A stretch of DNA of 64,000 nt from the NCBI GenBank assembly GCA_002286855.1, contig NRSV01000053.1:1-64000 (forward strand). Reading direction: 5' to 3'. A program made the translations under genes and the position numbers. How positions within the stretch are numbered: the first letter of the stretch is position 1; each line of letters opens with the position of its first letter. This DNA comes from Bipolaris cookei (lineage: Eukaryota; Ascomycota; Dothideomycetes; Pleosporales; Pleosporaceae). Below, piece after piece: positions 43,011 through 54,745 of this stretch. The notes under the pieces were generated by a model that saw nothing but the letters and a program-made list of their open reading frames with translations, made no database searches and had not been told where the DNA came from.

Positions 43011-44999
43011 TCAACCCTCTCCACCACTTGCATTCTCATCCTCAGAATCCTCTTCAAACTTGCGCTGTACAGACTTATCCTCCCGCTTTCTCTTAGTCGC
43101 CTCGATACCTCCAGACGTCAGGTAAAGGAACTGTGGATCCTTGTAATTATCCAAGTGGGTAAAAAAAGTATTGAACCTAGTCTCATTAGCACACCATTAC
43201 CGCAACCCTGAAGTTACCAGGGAAAGAAAAAATGAACATACTGATTCCCCTGTGCTTCTTCCCTAAAAATCCTCTGATAAATCTCCCTCTCCTTAAACTC
43301 CTCAATCTTATCATTAAACTTATCGAAATCAATAGGATCGCGACCATGTTGTTTGGCAGATTTGGCGTTGTAGGAGTCGAAAACGGGGCGCTCAAGAAGT
43401 AAACCCAAGCCCGGTGCTTTGGGGATACGTACGACTTCGTTGCCGAAGCTCTTGTCCATGATGGCGGGATCAGTACCGCAGCGGACTGTTAGGGCGGCCA
43501 TGCCGACCATTTTGCGGATCTGGTGCATCATGAAGCTTTGGCCGTGAACTTTGAGACTTAGCCACTCGGTGTCATTGTTGATGATGGGTTCAGGTGCGAC
43601 TTTGAAGCTTTTTATGTAGCGCTGGGCGGATTTGTCGTTGAACCTTTTGTGGACGGTGTAGTTGTGGTATTTGTGGGTTCCGAGATGCTTGTCGAGTGCA
43701 GCTTGGACACGCGCTTGTCGCTCGGGAGAAATGCGATAGGCCTTCTTGACGTCAATGTAAGCCTTTTTAAGCGTCTTGATGGCTTCTTCGAGGACAGGCT
43801 GATTCACGACGCCTTCGGGCAGAGGGCGCGTGCCGTCGGTGGAGTTATCAAGAGTGACGTTGCGTTCGTTCTGCTGTATCGCATCGATGGCGTGCTTAAC
43901 CTCATATGCAGGTTGTTCACTGGTGTTGGTCTCATCTGCATCTGGCATCGCAGTCTCCTCAGCTGCTTTGGTGTTCGTAGATTTCTCTTCCTTGGGCTTG
44001 TTGTCTATTGAAGCGTCGATTATGGGGTCTTCACCTGGCTGCGCATCTACAGCGTCAACGTTGTAAAGTGCTTCTAGAACGAGTGGTCGTATTGAGTCGT
44101 CTAGAGACTCTAGAATAGGTTTGATGTGCTTCTCCTCGACTTCAGGCCAAAATTCTGCGACCTCGGCTTGTCTCTTGCGGTATCCCTCTAGGTCGTTCTC
44201 TTTCTCTGCATACTCTTCCAGTTTTTTGCCCAGATAACTCGAAGGGTGTGGTGGGAGGAACGAGTGCGTTGGAATAAGGTATTCGTACCATCTCGAGTCG
44301 CACGCTTGGTAGCAGCTAAAGGAGCCGATCGTTCGTTGGATACCCCAGACCCTGATCTGGTCGGACAAATGGCTGTTGATCTTTTCGACGATATCATCAT
44401 CCTCGATGATCAATTTCAATGACACAACGTTGCCGGCAGCGTGTACACCCTTGTCGGTACGAGCGCAACGCACAAGAGATGACTTCTTGGGGTCAGATGC
44501 ATTCGCCTTGGAGATTGCGCCGGCTGCAACAAAAGCGTTGAACAGATCGCCTTCAATCGTCTTCTGCTTGTTGTCGATCTGCATGCCCTTGTAACCAGTG
44601 CCTGAATAACCAATCATGACTGCGACTTTGCGCTTCGGCCTGCGCTCCTCGGCCTCGACCTCTTCAGCAGAAAAAGCTGCGGGTAAAGCTGGTCGCTCAT
44701 TCTCACCCTTCTCATCCTGCTCTTTATATTTGGCTTGCTGTTCGGCATTGCGATCCCGTCGATCTAATTGGGAAGAACTTGCTTAGTTAGACAGGCCGAC
44801 GGATGTTGAAGAAAGTCGCTTACTTATGCTCCTTACGCCCCATATTTCTCTTCTTATTCGCACGGCTTCCGTGCTGGTGGCGTCCACCACCTCCCCGCGC
44901 AGCATTTCTGCGATCGCGATCTGCCCATTTGCGCTTCTTGTCGCTCCTGTCGCCATTCGACGAGCCGTGGTCGCGTCGGGGGTCTTCGTTGTCAGACAT
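43011..44999 (-). CDS. PUS1: tRNA pseudouridine synthase PUS1-type (TruA family)
   Basis: Exons 44999-44824, 44777-43242, 43176-43011 (625 aa); introns 46 and 65 nt. It converts uridine to pseudouridine in tRNAs and some other RNAs, in the nucleus. A basic Gly/Arg-rich N-terminus precedes VAVMIGYSGTGYKGMQ and the catalytic loop RCARTDKGVHAAGN (Asp167). A long acidic insertion (near residues 270-350) is followed by HGQSFMMHQIRKMVGMAAL. The last exon (FNTFFTHLDNYKDPQFLYLT then a charged tail) was found by splicing at CTAG|GTTC, and its conserved motif supports the choice. The first acceptor (AAGCAAG) is the only one that keeps the frame and is less certain. Confidence 0.93.
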
Positions 45000-45438
45000 G
45001 GTCGCAAAATACTTCTGGAAAGCTTGCCCCAAGATAGCAGGCAGCTGGTCATGGAGTAAGGTATTTGGTGAAGGAGTCTGCTGCTACAGGCAATGGCCAA
45101 TTGTGGGGTCGCAGTTTACCATTTTCTCGAAGCTCCAGGCTTGGCGCGGCAGGTGCCACTCACCGCCCGCACCACCGCTTACTCTAGCTTTCTGCCTAAG
45201 ACATTACAACTTCAGCTCGTCTTCTCATCCACCCTCGCGCTGTCACGTCAACTCGCGTGCGGACGGTCGTCACAAAGAGTAGAAAGGGAGCCGGCTGCCC
45301 GATACGTAGAAGGCTACACCTGCTAAACCGCATCGTCGACGTGTTGGTCCGGCGCATTCGAACAAAGCCCTTTAAAGCCTACCGCTTCTCTCCTATTCTC
45401 ACGATAGTGCTCTCAAGAGCCTCTCTACAGTCGCTGCC
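45000..45438. promoter_or_regulatory. Divergent promoter PUS1 / TFIIE alpha
   Basis: A 439-bp spacer between divergent start codons, with no gene seen. It serves two housekeeping genes. Confidence 0.45.
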
Positions 45439-46769
45439 ATGGGTGTCGCTATGAAGGACCCTGTAGAAAAGCGCGCAAAGGACCCTGTACAAGTCGTGAA
45501 GCAGTTGCTACGGACCGTAGTCCGCATGTTCTACGAGACAGAACATATTGTAATCATGGATGCCCTATGTTACCACGGCGCGCTGCCTGTGGCCGACATG
45601 ACCATCATTCTGGATGCAGGCAAAAACTCGAAGCACGTGAGCAAGGTCGCGGGTAAGCTTCGGGAGGCTGGTTTGTGTTCTTCGTAAGTGTTTCGATGCT
45701 ACTTATGACGATCAGTGCTGACAGGCTCAGGTATACTCAACATGTCATGCGCCAAGGCGCAAACAAAGCATCAAGCAGAGAGTTCTTCTACATCGACTGG
45801 CGCCATGCCGTCGATTCAATCAAGTACAAGATCTACAAGATCGACGAGGGGATCAAGAGGGATGCGAAACCCACAACCGAGAAGCCCGAGTTCAAATGCT
45901 TGCGATGCAAATCGACATACACAACCATGCAAGCACTCGATCACCCCGATGACAACCCCGGACCGGACGACAGTGGCTTTGTCTGCGCGAGATGCGGATT
46001 CCGACTAGACGAAATCGATCCAGACGCTCAAGCAGACGATATCGACGACACCCCAGCAAAATTTAACAAGCTGTTCGGTCCACTTATTGAGACTATGAAA
46101 GAGATTGAGAGCATGGGCAGCCTTCCGGCAATGGAGCCGGCAGACATAATCAGTGAGAGAATTGAGTTACCTCGCGACAGGAACGTCGACCCAGGCACTC
46201 AGGTCGAGGTTATAGAGACCACTGTATTGCGACCGACGGCAGTGAAGGGCATTGACACGGGACCAGAGAAGATCAACGTTCAGATTGGATCGAGTGCCGA
46301 GCAGAACGAGAAGCAGCGAATGGCAGAGAAGGCCCGGCAAGAAAAGATCTCTATGCAAAACCAGCTGCCTTCATGGCATACGCAATCGACTGTCATCAAA
46401 GATGCTGCCGGAAATACTACAGCTGACAAGCAAGAGGACAACGGGGTAGACACGCCCACCATCAAGACTGAAGGAGGGGATGCCATTGCTAGCAATCAAA
46501 ACCTGGATGCCGTTTTTGCTCAGATTGAGGCTGAGCGACGCAGAAAGGAGCAGGAGGAAGAAGACGAGGACGATGAAGACGAGGACGAGGATGAATTTGA
46601 AGATGTTGATGTCGGTACACCAAGTGCTCTTCCGGATGCGAAGCGCGTGAAGTTGGAATCGTCAGCTGCTCCGACGCCCTCTGCTGCCGCAACGCCCGCT
46701 GTCATTACTCCGGCGGCATCGAACGGGGGAGACGAAAGCGAAGAGGACGAGTTTGAGGATGTGAATTGA
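45439..46769 (+). CDS. TFA1: Transcription initiation factor TFIIE subunit alpha
   Basis: Exons 45439-45683 and 45731-46769 (427 aa); 47-nt intron. An acceptor six bases earlier would also keep frame; alignment of the winged-helix end favours the one given. With TFIIE beta it recruits and regulates TFIIH in the RNA polymerase II preinitiation complex. The N-terminal winged helix (VVRMFYETEHIVIMDALCYHG) is followed by SREFFYIDWRHAVDSIKYKI. The zinc ribbon has two Cys pairs, FKCLRCKSTY and FVCARCGF. The C-terminal half is low-complexity and very acidic (DDEDEDEDEFEDVDV and a terminal EEDEFEDVN), as usual for the TFIIH-binding end. Confidence 0.93.
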
Positions 46770-47297
46770 TGTTCTGCATAGCGTGGGCGTTTGGGGGATG
46801 ACATGTGCTTTCACTTCTTGGACGGATACATTGGCGGGTGCCTTGAGCTATTGTCTATTCATCATTTCATGTACGGGATGGGTTTTGCTTGGAGGAATAC
46901 GATGCTGTGCTGGGTGAGGCATTTGCAAGGCGTAGAATGATATATTGCAGTTTAGATCATCTGTACAAAAATTAACAGTGTTGTTCTTTGAAAAGCTTCA
47001 TTGCAATGGATTTCTTTGAAAACTCGTGATAATCACACACTGTATCAAGACTTTCGGTTTGCTCATATGCTTTGTTAAGTAAAGTGATGGGGTACAAGTG
47101 TGACGGCACCAGTCAGCATCAGCCCTACGGTCCCTTGCGACCGGGACCCTAGGCGAGCTTCTGCTTGCCCCATCCCACCTTCAGGACCCCGCGTGCCTTC
47201 ACCAAGTCCTCCGCACTCGCCCCGCCACCGCCGTTCACCCCGTCCAACATCTCGGCGGTTTTTCCCGACGGATGATCGAGTAAATTGCGAATCAAAA
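46770..47297. other. Intergenic, no gene seen
   Basis: 528 bp between TFIIE alpha and SRP72, both on the plus strand. The SRP72 frame stays open upstream to 47100, but the first good ATG is at 47298. Confidence 0.5.
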
Positions 47298-49356
47298 ATG
47301 GCCGCCTCGACAAGAGATCTCGCTACGCTGCTTGCGCAAACCAGCATCGAAGACCACGACGAAGTACTTAAAGCTACCAATGCGGCTCTCAAAAAGTCGA
47401 AAGGCGATCAAGATGCACAACATACCAAGGCCATAGCACTTTTGCGCCTCGACCGATACGAAGACGCCTTACAAGTGTTCGAGGCTGCACCGGAAGTACA
47501 GAACAAGGCGCAATTTGAGTATGCCTATGCGCTCTACAAGACAGGCAACGCGGCCAAGGCGGTAGAAGTAGCACAGGTCGCAGGATCAAATGCAGGGCGT
47601 GGAATGAAGCATATGCTTGCTCAAGCGGTAGGTGTGGGATATGCGGGGATGCATATACGTGGCTAATGGCATCCAGGCGTACCGTTCTGAGAACTTCGCT
47701 CAAGCTACGAGGATCTACAAGGAGCTTGCAGACCAGAACGTCGAAAGCGAGGAATACGACATTCGAATCAACTCGGGAGCCGTAGATGCCCAATTGGAGT
47801 GGACTGGACAGGGCGAGCTGGCACAGAAGAAGCAGCCCACACGAGAGGATCTCGAGGTTTTCGAGACAGCATTCAATGCGGCATGCGGCAGTATCTCACG
47901 CAATGAGTTTGGACAGGCGCGAGTGTGCTTGAAGCGCGCAAAGGATCTGTGCAATGCGCTTTCGGACATGAGCGAGGAAGAGAAGCAGGCTGAGCTCCTG
48001 CCTATAACAGTGCAGCAAGTCTATGTCTTGATACAGCTTGGCAAGACTGATGAAGCTGAAGAACTGGCTACAAAGATTCCTTTCGCTGAGTATGATGCCC
48101 AGTAACAGTATCGCATAAGTTCTAACAACACTAGCATCAAGGAACTTTCGACCCGCTATATCGCTCAAATAAACAGCATTGCTGCTTCAAAAGAACACTC
48201 AAACCCTTACCTCTCACATCGTATATTCCATTCATCACCTCAACCTCCTGTCACCGATCAGCTCTTCTCCTACCAGTCCAAAATTCTTCGAGAGGACGAA
48301 TATGTCACCTCACTCTTGTCACAAAAGGTAGCCGGTGTCGCTGAGTCTACGCAAAAGGTCATCTCCGGGACCCCCGCCCCGTCGCTTTCTCCAGTTGTCA
48401 ATATGGCGGCTGTACTTAATGCGGCAGCCCATGCCAGGAATACGAGCACCGAGAAAGCTGCGTTGAAAGCAATATTGCCGCTGCTCGAGAAAAGGCCAAA
48501 TGACGTCGGCCTCATACTTACGATAACACAACTTTACGTAATCATGAATAATTACGCTGCTGCTACGTCCCTTCTTGAATCCTTCTTCAAGCGCCTTGAG
48601 CAAAGTGGCTCCGCGTCCGATCTCGATGTACGCTTTGCGCCAGGTCTGATCGCCGCGCTCATCTCGTTGTACGCACAGCAAGGACGCCCGGGAGCATCAA
48701 AGAACGAGTTGGCAAAGGCGGCAGAATATTGGCGGAAACCTCACAAATCAAAGACAGAGGCGCCTTCCAAGTCTCTCATGGTTGCTGCTGGCACAGCACT
48801 CCTTGACACGCACAATCCAGAGAACGTCAAGTCTGCAGGGGAGATTTTCAAGGGCTTGTATGACCAAGACAACGAAGACCGAGCAGCCATTGCTGGTCTT
48901 GTCGCAGCATACAGCATTACAGATCCTGCCTCAATACCCACAGATCTTCTCGCGTATCTACCAGAGGCGAACCGCTTAGTATCCGACATCGACGCTGTTG
49001 AACTTGAAAAGGCTGGCGTCCCCCTTGGCAACGTCACATCAGTAAATCTCGCAGCAGAATCACGGAAACGTAGCCTTGCACCAACCAATGTGGCACCGTC
49101 CAAATCCAAGAGGTTACGAAAAGCAAGGATGCCAAAGGACTACGTAGAGGGTAAGAAGGTAGACCCCGAGAGGTGGTTACCGATGCGTGAAAGGAGCTAC
49201 TACCGTCCCAAGGGACGAAAAGGAAAAAAGAAGATTGATGGCCTCACTCAGGGGGGTGTAGTGGCAGAAGACAAGGGCACTCCAGCCGTTCAGGAGAAGA
49301 AGGGCGGTGCCGACAAAGGCAAGAATAAGAAGAAGGGCAAGGGCGGCAAATGGTGA
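47298..49356 (+). CDS. SRP72: Signal recognition particle subunit SRP72
   Basis: Exons 47298-47627, 47677-48089, 48135-49356 (654 aa); introns 49 and 45 nt. SRP72 binds 7S RNA together with SRP68 and is needed to target nascent secretory proteins to the ER. The N-terminal two thirds are TPR-like helices (AIALLRLDRYEDALQVFEAA, AYRSENFAQATRIYKELADQ). The C-terminal RNA-binding segment RKARMPKDYVEGKKVDPERW is the SRP72 signature, followed by a Lys/Gly-rich tail. For the second intron the donor GTATGA was preferred to GTAACA 12 bases later, because the later one would leave only 33 nt and would break the conserved FADIKELSTRYIAQIN stretch. Confidence 0.94.
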
Positions 49357-49985
49357 GTGACGAGGATGTCTGTCCAAGCCACCAGGTACTCTATAAAAGC
49401 ATGTAGCAAACAATCGAGCCATATTCAACATACTGTCGTATGGATGATGCGGCAATCAACACTCGTGCAGCATTGCCCCACATTGCTTAAGTTCCAAGCT
49501 AGTCCCTCCAAACCTTCCACCATCAATCACAGTCCCGCAACTGAGCTGGCATTGGAGCAACCTATCAATGTAACGCGGCAATCGGAAGTCTCCTCATCAA
49601 GATTTGAACGAAAATTGAACCAATGGTTGAATTATTTGATAGCACTAAGTGCAAACCAGCAAAGTGGGCGCGAAAAATGGATATCTTGGAAGAAGCCGAG
49701 ATTCACCGCAAGCCGTTACACCTCGGTGGTTACTTGATGAAGTTAGTCTGCCGTATACGTTGTTATGTTTGGAGACGTCGATAGCCTCGGATGACCGTAG
49801 AAGCTCCGTTGACATTTGAAAGGTTGTCGTCGATTGTTATTTAAGGTGGGTAATGGCCGTATACTGGATTTGCTAAACTCATTCACCTACGTACCACTCG
49901 ACATACCACCAATCACCACTACCATCCTCGGTACTACACATCGACGAAACAGAAAGAACAGACAAGAGAAAAAAACTTCTCCAAC
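49357..49985. other. Intergenic, no gene seen
   Basis: 629 bp between SRP72 and the MDR reductase; holds the promoter of the latter. An open frame at 49357-49737 shows no domain. Confidence 0.5.
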
Positions 49986-51050
49986 ATGTCAGGCCAAGAG
50001 ACTCGCCAATGGGTTCTCGCCAACCCATCCCAGGGCGACCCCATCATCGAAGGAGAAAACGCAACCTTCAAACTGCAAACCACCACGCTCCCCGCCCCAG
50101 GACCAGATGAAGTCCTCCTCAAAACCCTCTACTTCTCCAACGACCCCGCCCAACGAGGCTGGCTCGACTCGACCATCGAACCCGAACGCCTCTATGTGCC
50201 CCCTGTGAAAAAGGGCGAAGTAATGCGCTCAGGAGCCATCTGCGAAGTCATCACCTCCAACAGCCCCTCCCTAAAACCAGACCAACTCGTCATAAGCACC
50301 GGCCTCAGCTGGTCCGAATACGCCGTCGTCCCTGCCAAATCCGTGCGTCCCATCCACGCAGATCCCAGCTCCGGAATCAGAGCCACACACTTTATCGGCG
50401 CTCTCGGTGGCACAGGTCTAACAGCGTACTACGGCCTCGTCGACATTGCGCGCGCCAGCTCCGCCGACACCATCGTTGTATCCGGAGCTGCAGGTGCTAC
50501 TGGCTCCATGGTTGTGCAGCTCGCAAAGCACGTTGTCGGCTGCAAACGCGTCATCGGTATCGCAGGCGGGCCGCAGAAATGCAAGTGGGTCGAGAGTCTA
50601 GGCGCAGACGTATGTGTGGACTATAAGTCCCCCTCGTTCGAGCAGGATCTCAAAGCCGCAACCGAGGGGTTCGTCGAGGTCTACTTTGATAATGTGGGCG
50701 GTGATATCTTATCGCTTATGCTGGGCCGTATGAAACGGTATGGACGTATTGCAGCGTGTGGTGCGGTCGCGACGTATAATTCCCTGGGCGAAAGCGGGGT
50801 TAAGAATTGGTTTGAGATTATTAGCAATCGCATTGAGATTAGAGGGTTTATTGTGCTGGATGCGGTGGAGAAGGGCAAGGCGGCGGGCATGATACAGGAA
50901 CTTGTGAAGGCAGCGAAGGAGGGGAAGATTCAGCTGGGACCTGAGACGGAGACGGTGGTGCCGACGAAGTTTGAGGATGTGCCCAAGACGTGGATGATGT
51001 TGTTTAAAGGGGGGAATACGGGCAAGTTGGTTACGCAGTTGCAAGGCTAG
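49986..51050 (+). CDS. Zinc-free MDR-family NADP(H) enoyl/alkenal reductase
   Basis: Single exon, 354 aa. It belongs to the medium-chain reductase group of prostaglandin reductase / leukotriene B4 12-hydroxydehydrogenase-like enzymes, which reduce activated C=C bonds with NADPH. Family signs are LYFSNDPAQRGWLD, IGALGGTGLTAYYGLVDIA, the dinucleotide motif VVSGAAGATGSMVVQLAK and YFDNVGGDILSLML. The zinc-binding Cys set of alcohol dehydrogenases is absent. It converges on the Zn2Cys6 regulator gene. GC-rich codon use in the first half is stronger than in the neighbouring genes. The natural substrate is unknown. Confidence 0.9.
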   Translation: MSGQETRQWVLANPSQGDPIIEGENATFKLQTTTLPAPGPDEVLLKTLYFSNDPAQRGWLDSTIEPERLYVPPVKKGEVMRSGAICEVITSNSPSLKPDQLVISTGLSWSEYAVVPAKSVRPIHADPSSGIRATHFIGALGGTGLTAYYGLVDIARASSADTIVVSGAAGATGSMVVQLAKHVVGCKRVIGIAGGPQKCKWVESLGADVCVDYKSPSFEQDLKAATEGFVEVYFDNVGGDILSLMLGRMKRYGRIAACGAVATYNSLGESGVKNWFEIISNRIEIRGFIVLDAVEKGKAAGMIQELVKAAKEGKIQLGPETETVVPTKFEDVPKTWMMLFKGGNTGKLVTQLQG

Positions 51051-51642
51051 AAAAAAAGAAGAGAGGTGGGGGTCGTCGAGGTAGGTATATGTAAGATTTC
51101 TAACAGTCTAAAAGATTCTGTTTAGCCAAAGTTGCAATTGTTGATCAAGAGGAGCTGAAGGGTATATATGTACGTTGTTTCCCCTCTTATACGCCTGAAG
51201 GCCTTCTAAAGCCCAGATTTCCACCCTTCTTTGTATCGTTCAGTCTTGTATTTCCCTAGCCAGGTTCATGTTGTAAAGTCCAAGGGGGACCTTGAGTCGT
51301 TCGTCGGTATCGCTGTCGTGCGCAGGAAGAGTCGTCGCGTGTATGCTCTCGAGTTCTTCGTGCTTCTGTAGCGTAGAAGAGAGAGTTGGAGACTGGTGCT
51401 TCCTGCTGGAAAGTGACACAGCTCCGTCTCCTGAATGCCGATGGGTTCTCGATATGCTTTCGGAGATCTGGTGGCGCGTATTACACAGCAAATCGTTTAG
51501 ATGATGATAGAGTAGTAAGTGGTGTACCGATCAAAGCGTGTGCTGACCTTCCACTCAGGAAAGCAAGGATCAGATTATCCTTTGCACCGAACGCGCCTGT
51601 AGTTCGCCTCCATGTCGTCGTTACTCCCGCAATCCCTTCCTC
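51051..51642. other. Intergenic between convergent genes, no gene seen
   Basis: 592 bp shared by the 3' ends of the MDR reductase and the Zn2Cys6 gene. Short domain-free frames only. Confidence 0.5.
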
Positions 51643-53266
51643 TCAAATATACCTCGGATCGTCTTTAATAGTCTTCTCAACATCCTCTAGCGGATACTTA
51701 TCCAGATTTTCATCCGCCTGATACAACTCGGGCACCCTCCCCCGCTTATACACTTTCGTACACCACGCCACCGCTGCTTTCTCGCCTACCATCTCGTAAT
51801 ACTTTCTCGCAACCATAAGCGGAGTCAGGGACCCGAACTTCGACGCGTACCCCGTGTTGACGCGGTAATTATACGGCACGCCTCTGCATATAGAGTCGGC
51901 GAAAGACTGGAGTTGGCAACTCCACATGAGGAGCTGCTTGGGTTCTAGTTTGCGGTATTGGCAGAGGAGCTTGAACGTATTGCCTTGTATGATGAGCATG
52001 CTGGACCAGTAAATTAAGTAGCAGATTCCTGCGCCGAAGTAGTGGAAGTCGAAAACCGGGTCAAAAACGCGGTCGTCGCAGATGTCCATGAAGCCTTCCA
52101 TTGATTCAAGGTCGACCTTGTTGTAGCGGGGTCCGTGGCGCTCAAAGTCGGCGATCCAGGCGAAGGCGTCGCTGGCGACCTTTTGCGAGTCGTCGATTAG
52201 GCTGTCGATTTCTTCTTGGGTGCAGTCTGGTCGCGAGAGTTTGCCGGTGCGTTCGAGAAGCCGCGGGATCATGATGCAGATGTCGATGAGGGCCACGTAG
52301 GGATCGACTTTGGCGGCTTTGGCGGTTACCGACATCCATTCGGGGGTGTCGAGCATGGAGGCTTTCCGCATTAGAATGCCGATGCTTAACTGGGAGGATT
52401 TAGCAAAGTAGCGAGGCGTGTGACGTCGGATTTGTCATACCGAGTTGTATCGGATTCCGTGGTAGATTTGCATGCTTAATCTACTTACGAAGGAAGATGG
52501 TCCTCGCTGCTTCACGAGATGCAACAGACCTTGCGTGTGGTAAAAGAAGCCGTGCCCCCTTGTTACGCCGACAAAAACCTGCAGGAAACGTCAACAATGT
52601 GCTTTGTATAGGAAAATGTTGAATTTTTACCTCATACAGCGAGAGCAGGTACGTAGACAGAAGCGTCTCATCTTTGAGAGCCGTCTCTGGGTCCTGAATA
52701 GCGTGCAACATCTGACTCAGTGCTGTGCTGTAGAGTGACCTGGAGCGATGAATAAGAGGGGAATTCATTTTGTCTACTGCCAACTGAGCTGCTGCCAGCG
52801 CATCAATGGCAGCCTCAAGAACAGGGCTGTTGGCGGGCAGGTTGGGTAGGCCAAGCATCAGTGCAGATGGGCCTGGCAATGCCTGGCCTTCATTTTTTGG
52901 AAGATACAGCGCGACGAAGGTGCTGACGTGTTGGATGCGTTCTGAAGCAACCAGACTTACTTGCTTGGGCATATCAGGCTCATACTGTACACTTTCTATG
53001 CGGATTCCAGTGTTGCTCTGCGGTTGCGCCTGCTGTTTTGAGCGAGAGTAACTCTGAATGGCAAACTTGTAGCGGTTCTCATCCTCCTTGATCAGTGCGG
53101 GCTTGTCTCTTTTGGTATCGAATTCATGAAGGATGAAGGCCTGCGTCGGCCGGTAGCCCGGGCATTTTGTCCCGCGCTTCAAGCAAGTGTTGCATTCAGG
53201 CTTGGTTTCATCGCAGCGGACTTTTCTTTTCCTGCATTCGAAACAACCAGTCGATCTTTTGGGCAT
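51643..53266 (-). CDS. Zn2Cys6 (GAL4-type) transcription factor
   Basis: Exons 53266-52631, 52578-52441, 52389-51643 (506 aa); introns 52 and 51 nt. The N-terminus has the six-cysteine binuclear cluster CFECRKRKVRC...CNTCLKRGTKC (residues 8-35) that binds DNA. The rest is the alpha-helical fungal transcription factor domain: LLSLYE joined by splicing to VFVGVTRGHGFFYHTQGLL, then MQIYHGIRYNS joined to LSIGILMRKASMLDTPEW. A conserved C-terminal half ends in KDDPRYI. It is a nuclear regulator and probably controls neighbouring metabolic genes (MDR reductase, MaoC-like, SDR), which is inference from position. Confidence 0.92.
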
Positions 53267-54745
53267 TGCTCACGGCTGGAGCGGGACTGCTCCCACGCGT
53301 GTCTCAGGGGAGGATGTGGGAATGGCCGAGAAGGATGGATCCAGATCTGGGTTCCGGGATAGTCGAATTGGGGGAGAACATACCACATAAGGTCGGGACA
53401 CTTGAACTCAGGAAGTCAACGGAAGAGGCTACTATAAGCTAGGACGCGTTTCGTGGCTAGCCGTGTCTTCCACTCGCTGATCACGGGGTCAACGGCCGCT
53501 TCCAAGCTGTTCCGCATGCACAAACCTAAGGGGCGTGCTTCTAACCCATGAGGGGTCGGGGACACTAACCGCATTCCAAGTGTCTCCTCGGCCCAATGGC
53601 TGCACAGCCTCTAAGATGCGACTAACTTTCCCGTGTAGCAACAGATTTGCTCTCGCATGGGTGTGACGGATCAAATGTCTGGAGTTTTTTCCAGTATTTC
53701 AACCACGAACCTATGGCACAGCGTGTATTTTTGGTAAGTGCAGCGTCATACATGGATCGGCGTTAGGGCTGCAGGAGAGGACCCGTAAGTGCTTACCTTA
53801 CGGAAATGATGTCGGCAATCGTGAAATGGGAACAAGGTGCATATTGCGTATCGTATTGCGTATCGTATATACTGTGTATGTGTATATACGAACCTTGTTG
53901 TGAAGCAGTGGACTGCCTCTGTGAGTGAGAAGAGAATCGACAAGTCACCAGCGCGTCCACATTGCAGAGTCCAGCCATCGTTTTCGTCTCGACTCGTACT
54001 GAACGCTTCGGAAACATCGATTTGTAAGTCTCAATGTTCGAAACAGGTTTTGATATGACGATTCAAGCCACAATGGCAATGTCAAATACCCATCAAGGTA
54101 ATGTTCAGCTTCACCCCTGAAGCCCTACAGCATAGCCCTGGTATAGCTCATTCGAACTCGGCTGAATTTAGTTGAAAATCTCCTCTTGCTCCCATGTAAG
54201 TACAGAAAGACATTGCGGGCCATGTGTACTAGTAGACACACGTCTATCCAACACCAAATGTCCCTAACGGGCCGTTTGGGCGGATCAATTTGCCATCTAG
54301 GGCGGACCGGCAGTGGCTGGTTTGGTGATTACCCGCTCCTCAATTTGAAACACCACGGCCTATTGGAATAGGTTTATAATGTCGAATTCCCCGAATCAGC
54401 AGTTTTATCGCATGTTTCTGGTGTGAGATTGAACATAAGCCGGAGGAAAATGTGATACCTCTTGGCGGAGGTTGTGCTCTTGGCGGAGATAGTACTATCA
54501 GAGGCGAACGCGAAAGCGATCATTAGTGGGGTGATCGTGATGCCGAGTCTATCACATCTCAATCGGCGTACCTGCTCCACAATTTAGCCGCCTCCCGTCG
54601 TTCCACGGAGAAGCCTCCCGCCAGATCTCGACGCTAACAGTGACGTCACGCGTTCGCTTCGTTGCATTCTCCAAAGAAAACCCCAAGGACAGCAGAGTGG
54701 TATATCTTACATCCCAGGTTATCTGATTCGTCACCACATCCAATC
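53267..54745. other. Intergenic, probable divergent control region
   Basis: About 1.48 kb between the divergent start codons of the regulator and the MaoC-like gene. A 12-bp unit ATTGCGTATCGT is repeated twice in tandem (53843-53866). No gene is recognised. Confidence 0.45.

Noticed and set aside
45684..45724. 41-nt version of the TFIIE alpha intron
   Set aside because: In frame but its branch site would lie almost on the acceptor; the 47-nt version aligns better with the winged-helix end.
48102..48134. 33-nt intron in SRP72 (GTAACA donor)
   Set aside because: Too short for a fungal intron; a donor 12 bases upstream gives 45 nt and keeps the conserved sequence.
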